DNA of 64,000 nt from JBCCSZ01 sp039821145 (GTDB lineage Bacteria > Bacteroidota > Bacteroidia > Chitinophagales > Saprospiraceae). Every line of letters starts with the position of its first letter. Positions within the stretch are counted from its first letter, which is position 1. The translations under genes were made by a program, and so were the position numbers. Of this stretch, positions 9,241 to 15,546 are shown piece after piece. The stretch is from the NCBI GenBank assembly GCA_039821145.1, contig JBCBOS010000020.1:62001-126000 (forward strand), written 5' to 3'. Under the pieces are notes generated by a model. It did not search any database. It was not told the DNA's origin and was given only the letters and a program-made list of their open reading frames with translations.

Positions 9241-9378
9241 ATGAAAACTAAAGAGGAATTGCTCCGCACAATACAGGAATACAGAGTTCTTCGAAATGAA
9301 AGAACATCAAAGGAAAGGGAACGCCTGCTCGAAAAGATTAAGGAACTGGTGAGTCGTCACCTAGGGATAAATCGTTGA
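9241..9378 (+). CDS. possible 45-residue charged helical protein
   Basis: An ATG-started frame of 45 codons, rich in Lys, Arg and Glu (starts MKTKEELLRTIQEYRVLR), consistent with one long amphipathic helix or a short coiled coil. It sits behind a 200-base AT-rich promoter region with an inverted repeat and overlaps the 3' end of the opposite HTH gene by 41 bases, tail to tail. A helical partner for the neighbouring regulator is possible. Short length makes chance a real alternative. Confidence 0.3.
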   Translation: MKTKEELLRTIQEYRVLRNERTSKERERLLEKIKELVSRHLGINR

Positions 9379-9817
9379 GTATGTCAGCGGGATTTTCGCC
9401 AAGGATATACCGCCTTGTTAGGGCCTCTGTCATCCCAAACAAAATTTTTCGCTCTCTGTCTAAGCCACCAACTTGCTTGTGGAGAGAAGCATTTTCTACT
9501 GTCAACTCCTCAATGCGCTTTCGCAATGCATTGGTGTCCATTAACATATTTTCATCTCCCGATAGGAGCCATGCTAAATTTAATTCTGGGCAGGCTTCAA
9601 GTAAGAGGTGCAGGTGATGGATGGTAAGATTTCTCGTTCCATTGAGTAGATGTGAAATGGAATTGACATGTTTGAACCCAAGTAAGTCTGCCAGGGCAGC
9701 TTTGGACAACTCTAGATGTCTTCGAAGCTCATCTAGTCGCCGACCAATGTCTTCGCTTCCAGTTTTTCGCTGTTTAAAGTTATTTCTTTCGTCCACAGTA
9801 ATATTATCAGTAGTCAA
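9338..9817 (-). CDS. HTH (XRE/Cro-CI type) transcriptional regulator
   Basis: 159 residues. The region from about 25 to 90 (IGRRLDELRRHLELS ... LADLLGFKHVNSISHLLNGTR ... LNLAWLLSGDENM) is an XRE-type helix-turn-helix of the phage-repressor kind common in Bacteroidota. It is followed by a heptad-like stretch (RIEELTVENASLHKQVGGLD) likely to form a coiled-coil dimer. Its upstream region carries a perfect 26-bp inverted repeat (9838-9863) 20 bases before the start codon, an obvious autoregulatory operator candidate. It is the first regulator of the accessory island. Confidence 0.85.
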   Translation of the reverse strand: MTTDNITVDERNNFKQRKTGSEDIGRRLDELRRHLELSKAALADLLGFKHVNSISHLLNGTRNLTIHHLHLLLEACPELNLAWLLSGDENMLMDTNALRKRIEELTVENASLHKQVGGLDRERKILFGMTEALTRRYILGENPADILNDLSLGDDSPVP

Positions 9818-9837
9818 ATAATATGCAATAATAATTC

Positions 9838-9863
9838 ATTTAGACTAAAAAATTAGTCTAAAT
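9838..9863. promoter_or_regulatory. perfect 11+11 bp palindrome, operator candidate
   Basis: ATTTAGACTAA (9838-9848) and TTAGTCTAAAT (9853-9863) are perfect inverted arms with a 4-base A spacer, 20 bases upstream of the HTH gene start (9817, minus strand). Size and place fit binding by the dimeric XRE regulator. No poly-T run after it on either strand, so it is not a simple terminator. Confidence 0.65.
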
Positions 9864-9984
9864 GTTTGTTTTATTATTCAAATAGTATTAGCTTTACATT
9901 CGACACAATGAATATAGAGTTAGAAGGCAGCAAATCAAAATACACAAGATTTCAAAAATCAGCAGCTGCCCATTTAACTCGATG

Positions 9985-10215
9985 GCATTAACACGCTTTC
10001 GGTAGATAAATGTTTGCGCAGTTGCCAGGTGCTTGCACCACGTGCAGGGCCTGGCAGCGCGTAGCCGACCGACAACCGATCGGCGAATTGCACGTATCCC
10101 GCCTAATGGCCAATCAATTTCTGTAAAGCGCCACAACTCTCCGGCGGCATATGCCCAAGGATGTGAGTCCAGCAAGTGTTCACACACAAGCGCTCACTGC
10201 ATCGGCATAGGTCCA
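9985..10215. other. GC-rich, highly structured non-coding stretch
   Basis: About 230 bases of GC-rich sequence inside AT-rich flanks. It contains a nested hairpin at 10023-10056 (TGCCAGG/CCTGGCA outer arms; TGCAC/GTGCA inner arms), a GCCGA/TCGGC pair around 10064-10084, GCC-taat-GGC, and the palindrome GGCATATGCC near 10146. Open frames on both strands look like by-products of composition. It could be a structured RNA, a recombination site with an imperfect cruciform, or a dispersed repeat; the sequence alone does not decide. Confidence 0.4.
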
Positions 10216-10329
10216 TATATACATTTACACAAAAGAATTTTCACTCGGCAGGTGAGTCGCCTTAGAGCGAGTAATGACACAGCTCCAAGAGCCCGCTAGA
10301 CAATGTTTCTATTGCGCTTGCTTGCCTCG

Positions 10330-10353
10330 CCTGCCTTCCCCAGGGAGGGCAGG
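10330..10353 (+). promoter_or_regulatory. strong leader hairpin before the lipoprotein gene
   Basis: CCTGCCTTCCC (10330-10340) pairs with GGGAGGGCAGG (10343-10353) with one wobble position and a very tight turn, 42 bases before the ATG at 10396. A T-rich tract follows within about 25 bases. It may act as an attenuator or stabilise the 5' end of the message. Confidence 0.4.
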
Positions 10354-10395
10354 TGGCTTTTGCTGGCATGTATTTTTTCACCAAATCAATTCAAT

Positions 10396-12084
10396 ATGTC
10401 GAATAAGCATCCGTATGCAGGTCTGCTCTTGCTGTGCCTGCTGTTGTACATGGGGGCTTGTCAAAAAGACGATGCCCTTGTCAACTCTTCTTTGGACGCC
10501 TCGTCCACACAACAAAATGCCTCTGCCCAGAGAGGAGACAATTCCCCACATTCTTTCTTGAACCACCAATGGCCAGATGGCTGGGCAAGCATCGACCACG
10601 ACTGGCTGGAACAAGACCCACAACTGGTCCAACAAAGCAAACAATCCCTGCAAAGCTATGAGAGCTTGCACCCAGGGGGACTGGAACTGGTGGAGAGCGG
10701 AATCGGCCGCCCTGTTTGGGAAGCCCTCGCCCGCTTGGAACTGGACGATGACCCCAGCAATGAGGACCTGCAGTTGGCATCTCTGCCTCTGGTCAATGAT
10801 GATGCCAGTCAATTGACGGGCCTTTTGTTTTTCATCCAACTGACAGGCCAAGCCACTGACTTTCTTTTGGTCCGCCAGGAAGACATTGTGGCCTTCCAGG
10901 ACACCAACCAATTGGAAGAAGACCTTCGCCCCCTGCTTCCCAACTTGCATGCCTTGAGCAATTCCTACAGTGAATGGTTTTTCCCCGAACAGCGCCGGGC
11001 CTCGTCCAGAGGAGATTGCACCTGGCCTTGGGATCGGGTGAAGTGTCCAAGCGCAGCCGGGGGCAAGAGTCGCTTCAAGAAGTGGTTTGCAGACCTCTTT
11101 GGCGGTGGCGGCAATGGCCCATCGGGCGGCAGGTCTCAAACGACAGTCATCACTTCATCTACCGACTGGCTCTATCTGCTGGGAGGGGGCAACTCCAATA
11201 TTCCCGATGACGAGCGCAATACGGGAGGTGGTGGCAGCAAGTACGATCAGTTTTGCCACAAGCCCAAGGAAGAATTGGGCTTTGAGGAAATCGGTCGCAT
11301 GCTCGAACTGCTCACTGACATGGTCGCAGATGGCAGCCTGGCATCCATCCCCCAAGACATCTTCCACATCGCCCGTGCCGATTGCTTCGACGAGTCGGTC
11401 AACTTTGCCGACTGCCTCCAAGCAAGCTTCATCTGCGACATCAAAGAAGACATCCCCGACCTGGAAGACGAACTCATCGGATGCCTGGAAGGCAATCTCG
11501 ACCTCCTTGTACACCTGCACACAAATCGGGCCTTGGTCAAAACCATCCTGAAAGGCATCTCCGACCTGAGCTGCGAGGAACTGGCCGAACTACTGGACCA
11601 GGAAGGTGAGTTGGAACGCATTGCCTCTTTGGAATCTGAGGAGGATGGTACAGACTGCCATTCTTTCGACTTCCGCGTCACCACCAACAGCAATTACCAA
11701 TCTTGTGGTGTGATTGGCATCTGGGTCAATTTTATTTCCAGCTACTACAATGGCGATGAGTGGCGAGTGGAGTACCGACATTTGGTCTTCAATACCTTGT
11801 ATTTTGAGATGCCGCACATTCGGTTTGATGGGACGGTGTTGAGTCCGGGAGAAGCGGGGATGATTTGTGCTGAAGCGGTTGATAAAGCAGAGAAAGAATT
11901 GGAAAAAAAATACCGAAATCAGGAACCTCCCTCCTTAGAAACCCTCATCGAGAACGAATTCATTGAAACTCTTAGAAGTGAATTAAGATCTATTGGAGGA
12001 AGAGTTAGTCGTACGAACAATTATGGAAATGTTCCTGTGCGTCCCTATGAATGGAATGCATTTGGCAATGGAAATTGCAATTAG
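10396..12084 (+). CDS. large orphan lipoprotein, candidate secreted effector
   Basis: 562 residues with a type II signal: hydrophobic run then LYMGAC with Cys22 followed by QKDD. The acidic, cysteine-containing body has two Gly-rich linkers (about 235-246 and 277-281). From about residue 421 a separate C-terminal module starts (DCHSFDFRVTT ...), including MPHIRFDGTVLSPGEAG, a Lys/Glu helix, GGRVSRTNNYG and the end GNGNCN. From about residue 495 the DNA turns AT-rich, unlike the body. I recognise no family. A lipoprotein with a modular, compositionally different C-terminus followed at once by a tandem array of small paralogs recalls polymorphic toxin-immunity loci; toxin activity is inference only. 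ATG at 10396 was chosen because it starts the signal peptide. Confidence 0.8.
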   Translation: MSNKHPYAGLLLLCLLLYMGACQKDDALVNSSLDASSTQQNASAQRGDNSPHSFLNHQWPDGWASIDHDWLEQDPQLVQQSKQSLQSYESLHPGGLELVESGIGRPVWEALARLELDDDPSNEDLQLASLPLVNDDASQLTGLLFFIQLTGQATDFLLVRQEDIVAFQDTNQLEEDLRPLLPNLHALSNSYSEWFFPEQRRASSRGDCTWPWDRVKCPSAAGGKSRFKKWFADLFGGGGNGPSGGRSQTTVITSSTDWLYLLGGGNSNIPDDERNTGGGGSKYDQFCHKPKEELGFEEIGRMLELLTDMVADGSLASIPQDIFHIARADCFDESVNFADCLQASFICDIKEDIPDLEDELIGCLEGNLDLLVHLHTNRALVKTILKGISDLSCEELAELLDQEGELERIASLESEEDGTDCHSFDFRVTTNSNYQSCGVIGIWVNFISSYYNGDEWRVEYRHLVFNTLYFEMPHIRFDGTVLSPGEAGMICAEAVDKAEKELEKKYRNQEPPSLETLIENEFIETLRSELRSIGGRVSRTNNYGNVPVRPYEWNAFGNGNCN

Positions 12085-12097
12085 TAACATTTGATTT

Positions 12098-12138
12098 ACA
12101 TGACCGGATTCGTTATATTTGAATCCGGTCATGTTTTA
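12098..12138 (+). terminator. intrinsic terminator after the lipoprotein gene
   Basis: Perfect 14-bp arms ACATGACCGGATTC (12098-12111) and GAATCCGGTCATGT (12121-12134) around a 9-base loop, followed by a T-rich run. It separates the lipoprotein gene from the first array copy, so the two are probably transcribed at least partly independently. Confidence 0.8.
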
Positions 12139-12163
12139 TTTCTGGCATAGTAAAATTACGATT

Positions 12164-12607
12164 ATGGAAATGCTGTTTTTCAAGCTCCTCAAGGCCAATG
12201 CCTTGCTCTATTCAGTCATCTTGTCCGGAAACATCAATCTGGTATTGGAGGATACGACCTACAATACCATGCCCGCTTATCCAGAAGTAGTGGCCATTCT
12301 TGATTTCTCTTTAACGGAAGAACTGCATTTCAAAGAGGTTCTCATCAGCGGAAGTTATGAAGAGGACGATTACATGGCCATGGACTTTAAAGCGGAAGAC
12401 TCACGAATTTACGATGAATACTTCCTCTATTTTGGTCCACCAGATGGATACAGAGACAAGTCTTACCATATTGGCGGACAAGATGTCCACATAAAGGGAT
12501 ATACATACGATTTTATAGAAGATGACAAGGAAGTATCTGTTGGAATCCGAAAAGTTAATGACATCTACAAAGTCCACATAAAGTTTAGACCGATTAGAAA
12601 AGAGTAA
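12164..12607 (+). CDS. array paralog 1, unknown ~150-residue protein
   Basis: 147 residues. The first of five tandem paralogs; no known family recognised. The N-terminal ~55 residues (MEMLFFKLLKANALLYSVIL ...) are almost invariant between copies, residues ~66-79 vary strongly, and a conserved RIYDEYFLYFGPPDGYRDKSY block follows at ~81-101. The C-terminal third looks beta-rich (alternating pattern ending in KFRPIRK). The upstream 15 codons from 12119 overlap the terminator, so the shared ATG at 12164 is preferred. It carries HFKEV at 55-59. No signal peptide is evident, so a cytoplasmic role is likely, as expected for an immunity protein. Confidence 0.8.
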   Translation: MEMLFFKLLKANALLYSVILSGNINLVLEDTTYNTMPAYPEVVAILDFSLTEELHFKEVLISGSYEEDDYMAMDFKAEDSRIYDEYFLYFGPPDGYRDKSYHIGGQDVHIKGYTYDFIEDDKEVSVGIRKVNDIYKVHIKFRPIRKE

Positions 12608-12629
12608 ACAATTTATCTACCTTTTAATA

Positions 12630-12668
12630 GACAGCCGACTGTGCAACGGCATGGCCCGGCTGTCATTT
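12630..12668 (+). terminator. array spacer hairpin 1
   Basis: GACAGCCG (12630-12637) pairs with CGGCTGTC (12657-12664), followed by ATTTTC. Lies between copies 1 and 2, with only 23 bases from its end to the next ATG. It may terminate, attenuate or mark an RNA-processing point. Confidence 0.55.
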
Positions 12669-12687
12669 TCACTTTCAACAAGTTTTT

Positions 12688-13137
12688 ATGGAAATGCTGT
12701 TTTTCAAACTCCTCAAGGCCAATGCCTTGCTCTACTCAGTCATCTTGTCCGGAAACATCAATCTAGTGCTGGCAGATACAACTTACAATACCATGCCCGC
12801 TTACCCCGAGGTAGTCGCCATACTCAACTTTCCGTTGACGGAAGAGTTAATTTTTGAAGAACTTCTAATCAGTGGGAGCTACAAGGAGGATGATTTTATG
12901 GCATTTGACTTTCAAACCAAGAACTCACGGATTTATGACGAGTACTTCCTCTATTTTGGACCACCAGACGGATACAGAGATAAGTCTTACAATATCGGTG
13001 GATATGTGACCCACATCAAAGGCTATACATATGATTTTATAGAGGATGGAAGAGAGATATCCATCGGTGTCCGCAAGGCAAATGACAGTTACAGTGTCTC
13101 CATTGAGTTCAAACCCATCAGGGAAGAAAAAGACTAG
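12688..13137 (+). CDS. array paralog 2, unknown ~150-residue protein
   Basis: 149 residues. Same layout as copy 1, but with IFEEL at residues 55-59 in place of HFKEV, and a different variable block (KEDDFMAFDFQTKN). It keeps DEYFLYFGPPDGYRDKSY, then has GGYVTHIKGY where copies 1 and 5 have GGQDVHIKGY. The ATG is 23 bases after spacer hairpin 1, which leaves no room for a promoter of its own between them. Function unknown; an immunity-like variant is my inference from context. Confidence 0.8.
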   Translation: MEMLFFKLLKANALLYSVILSGNINLVLADTTYNTMPAYPEVVAILNFPLTEELIFEELLISGSYKEDDFMAFDFQTKNSRIYDEYFLYFGPPDGYRDKSYNIGGYVTHIKGYTYDFIEDGREISIGVRKANDSYSVSIEFKPIREEKD

Positions 13138-13188
13138 CTATTGACAAATCCAATCCGTCCAAAAAAGAAATTTATCTACCATTTGATA

Positions 13189-13227
13189 GACAGCCGACTT
13201 TGCAACGGCATGACCCGGCTGTCATTT
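13189..13227 (+). terminator. array spacer hairpin 2
   Basis: The same GACAGCCG/CGGCTGTC arms (13189-13196 and 13216-13223) followed by ATTTTC, between copies 2 and 3. The arms are conserved while the loop has base changes, consistent with selection on the stem. Confidence 0.55.
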
Positions 13228-13246
13228 TCACTTTCAACAAGTTCTT

Positions 13247-13702
13247 ATGGAAATGCTATTTTTTAAGCTCCTCAAGGCCAATGCCTTGCTCTACTCAGTC
13301 ATCTTGTCCGGAAATATCAATCTAGTGCTAGCAGATACGACTTACAATACCATGCCTGCTTACCCGGAAGTAGTCGCCATACTAGATTTCCCCTTGACAG
13401 AAGAATTGCACTTCAAAGAGGTTCTCATCAGTGGGAGTTACAAAGAAAATGATTATTTACGATTAGACTTCGAGACCACAGAATCGAGAATCTATGACGA
13501 GTACCTGATTTATTTTGGTCCCCCGGATCGCACAAGGAGTAAATCTTATGACATAGGAGGGTATACCACTAACATTCATAAGTATACATATTATCTATCC
13601 GAAAATGATACAGAAATTACCATAAGGGTTCGAAAGGCAAATGACAACTACAGTGTCTCTGTCGAGTTCAAACCCATCAGGGCAGAAAAGACTAGCCATT
13701 GA
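13247..13702 (+). CDS. array paralog 3, most divergent copy
   Basis: 151 residues. The N-terminus matches the other copies (HFKEV type), but the C-terminal half is the most divergent of the five: LIYFGPPDRTRSKSYDIGGY and NIHKYTYYLSENDTEITIRV replace the usual GYRDKSY and HIKGYTYDF blocks, and the C-terminus is two residues longer. If the copies are specificity variants, this one should recognise the most distinct partner. No stop or frameshift is present, so it is not decaying. Confidence 0.8.
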   Translation: MEMLFFKLLKANALLYSVILSGNINLVLADTTYNTMPAYPEVVAILDFPLTEELHFKEVLISGSYKENDYLRLDFETTESRIYDEYLIYFGPPDRTRSKSYDIGGYTTNIHKYTYYLSENDTEITIRVRKANDNYSVSVEFKPIRAEKTSH

Positions 13703-13748
13703 CAAACCAGCTCTGTCCAAAAAAGAGAAATTTATCTACCACTTAATA

Positions 13749-13787
13749 GACAGCCGACTGTGCAACGGCATGGCCCGGCTGTCATTT
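13749..13787 (+). terminator. array spacer hairpin 3
   Basis: GACAGCCG (13749-13756) and CGGCTGTC (13776-13783) followed by ATTTTC, between copies 3 and 4. Confidence 0.55.
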
Positions 13788-13806
13788 TCACCTTCAACAA
13801 GTTTTT

Positions 13807-14256
13807 ATGGAAATGCTGTTTTTCAAGCTCCTCAAGGCCAATGCTTTGCTCTATTCAGTCATCCTGTCCGGAAATATCAATCTAGTTTTGAAGGATACGA
13901 CCTATAATACCATGCCCGCTTACCCGGAAGTGGTGGCCATACTCGACTTCCCTTTAACAGAAGAGTTGATCTTTGAGGAAGTCCTGATCAGTGGAAGCTA
14001 CGATGAAAATAAGTACATCGCTTTCAATTTCAGAACCAAAAAATCACAGATTTACGATGAATACTTTCTCTACTTTGGTCCACCGGATGGATACAGAGAT
14101 AAATCATACAATATGGGAGGACACGATGTCCACATAAAGGGGTATACATATAGGTTTGTAGAAGATGATAAAAAAATATCCATTGGCGTCCGCAAAGCAA
14201 ATGACAGTTACAGTGTCTCCATTAAGTTCAAGCCCATCAGGGAAGAAGAGGACTAG
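13807..14256 (+). CDS. array paralog 4, unknown ~150-residue protein
   Basis: 149 residues. Carries the IFEEV variant at 55-59, as in copy 2, and the variable block DENKYIAFNFRTKK, more basic than the other copies. It has Lys at position 29, like copy 5, where copies 2 and 3 have Ala and copy 1 has Glu. The conserved DEYFLYFGPPDGYRDKSY block is intact. The pattern of shared variants (2 with 4 at one site, 4 with 5 at another) suggests gene conversion between copies. Confidence 0.8.
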   Translation: MEMLFFKLLKANALLYSVILSGNINLVLKDTTYNTMPAYPEVVAILDFPLTEELIFEEVLISGSYDENKYIAFNFRTKKSQIYDEYFLYFGPPDGYRDKSYNMGGHDVHIKGYTYRFVEDDKKISIGVRKANDSYSVSIKFKPIREEED

Positions 14257-14309
14257 CCATTGACAAACCCAATCCGTCCAAAAAAGAGAAATTTATCTAC
14301 CACTTAATA

Positions 14310-14348
14310 GACAGCCGACTGTGCAACGGCACGGCCCGGCTGTCATTT
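14310..14348 (+). terminator. array spacer hairpin 4
   Basis: GACAGCCG (14310-14317) and CGGCTGTC (14337-14344) followed by ATTTTC, between copies 4 and 5. No fifth hairpin follows copy 5. Confidence 0.55.
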
Positions 14349-14367
14349 TCACTTTCAACAAGTTCTT

Positions 14368-14817
14368 ATGGAAATGCTGTTCCTCAAACTCCTCAAGGCC
14401 AATGCCTTGCTCTACTCAGTCATTCTGTCCGGAAACATCAATCTAGTATTGAAGGATACAACCTACAATACCATGCCTGCCTATCCTGAAGTGGTGGCCA
14501 TTCTTGATTTCCCCTTGACAGAAGAGTTGCACTTCAAGGAGGTTCTCATCAGTGGAAGCTACAAGGAAGGTGACTATCTGAGGTTTGATTTCGAAGCAGT
14601 GAGTCCACGAATTTACGATGAATACTTTCTCTACTTTGGTCCACCGGATGGGTACAGGGACAAATCTTACCATATTGGCGGACAAGATGTCCACATAAAG
14701 GGATACACATATGATTTTGTGGAGAACAATAAAGAAGTCTCAATCAGTGTCAGAAAAACGAATGATAAATACAGTGTCACAATTAGATTCAAACCCATCA
14801 GGGAAGCAAAAGACTAG
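14368..14817 (+). CDS. array paralog 5, unknown ~150-residue protein
   Basis: 149 residues. Last copy, with HFKEV at 55-59 and a C-terminal half close to copy 1 (HIGGQDVHIKGYTYDF). A single change in the start block gives MEMLFLKLL. It is followed by about 55 bases of spacer homology that break off before the hairpin, then by the 3' end of the opposite DUF2442-HTH gene. Function unknown. Confidence 0.8.
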   Translation: MEMLFLKLLKANALLYSVILSGNINLVLKDTTYNTMPAYPEVVAILDFPLTEELHFKEVLISGSYKEGDYLRFDFEAVSPRIYDEYFLYFGPPDGYRDKSYHIGGQDVHIKGYTYDFVENNKEVSISVRKTNDKYSVTIRFKPIREAKD

Positions 14818-14882
14818 CCATTGACAAACCAGCTCTGGCCAAACAAGAGAAATTTATCTACCTTTTGATAACTCCCCCTTCA

Positions 14883-15410
14883 TCACCCACAAATCTGAAT
14901 TTTCAAGGTTTTGCCCAGGCCCGCTTCTATGATCTTTTTCAAGGTCAACAACTCAATATCAGACTTGTCATTTTCCAGTCTCGAAATGTAGTGCTTGCTC
15001 GTTCCACTCCTCTCTGCCAACTCCTGCTGCGTCAAACCAGCTTCTTTTCTGGCCGGTCGAATCAAATGACCAAGCTGAATCGTTCGACTCTCGTCCAATT
15101 TACCATTCTCAAATAAAACAATGGGGTCAATCTGATAAGGATAAAACACCTCTTCTCCATCAATTTTTTTGCTGTAAATGCCCACATTTTTCCATCCGAT
15201 GGTACTGCCCATCAGCTCTACCTGAGCAAATGCTTCCAAACTCTTCGACAACTCATATGCTGGATGCCTTTCCGAAAAGCCCTTGATGTTTTGGAAGTAA
15301 GCTGCAAAATCGATGATTCTGGATTCTCCATTGTTGAACAAACAAGACAACTCATACCCCTCCAATCCATTGATCTTCAATACCTTGGGAATACTTCTCA
15401 ATCCTTTCAT
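14883..15410 (-). CDS. DUF2442-HTH fusion regulator
   Basis: 175 residues. The N-terminal ~75 residues (ELSCLFNNGESRIIDFAAYF) have the pattern of DUF2442, a small domain often linked with toxin-antitoxin loci. The C-terminal part (LGHLIRPARKEAGLTQQELAERSG ... ISRLENDKSDIELLTLKKI) is a clear XRE-type HTH. The protein is probably an antitoxin-like or autoregulatory DNA-binding protein. No toxin gene is adjacent: the 136-base gap upstream (15411-15546) holds no frame. It closes the accessory island and converges with the array. Confidence 0.82.
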   Translation of the reverse strand: MKGLRSIPKVLKINGLEGYELSCLFNNGESRIIDFAAYFQNIKGFSERHPAYELSKSLEAFAQVELMGSTIGWKNVGIYSKKIDGEEVFYPYQIDPIVLFENGKLDESRTIQLGHLIRPARKEAGLTQQELAERSGTSKHYISRLENDKSDIELLTLKKIIEAGLGKTLKIQICG

Positions 15411-15546
15411 ATCCTGCTAGTTATTTGGGAAATACAAGTATCACAGAAGTTGCCGAATTAGTCAACTCTCACAATAACAAAACCTTGTATCCCATGGTCC
15501 ACAAACGACAGACAGGATGTACCTACTTTCATAAGCCCCCACAACC

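Larger units (their letters stand above)
12164..14817 (+). repeat. five-copy tandem gene array
   Basis: Five ~450-base genes start at 12164, 12688, 13247, 13807 and 14368, giving periods of 524, 559, 560 and 561 bases. Copies 2-5 are each preceded by the same hairpin-containing spacer. After copy 5 the spacer homology stops at the point where the hairpin would begin (about 14872), marking the array edge. Synonymous differences between copies show the duplications are not brand new. Confidence 0.95.

Noticed and set aside
9894..10299. Frames of ~90 codons on both strands in the GC-rich structured stretch
   Set aside because: Both strands are open because of composition and hairpins; translations are Arg/His/Ser-rich without a recognisable fold.
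13247..13702. Copy 3 of the array as a decaying pseudogene
   Set aside because: Most divergent copy, but the frame, start and conserved DEY and GPPD residues are intact.
12630..14348. Regular repeats as a CRISPR array
   Set aside because: Period is ~560 bases and the intervals are coding paralogs, not short spacers; no cas genes nearby.
12164..14817. Integron cassette array with attC sites
   Set aside because: All units encode the same family and the spacer hairpin lacks clear attC core boxes; no integrase in the window. Tandem duplication is simpler.
14865..15116. Plus-strand 83-codon frame after the array
   Set aside because: It is the reverse of the DUF2442-HTH gene, which has clear domains.
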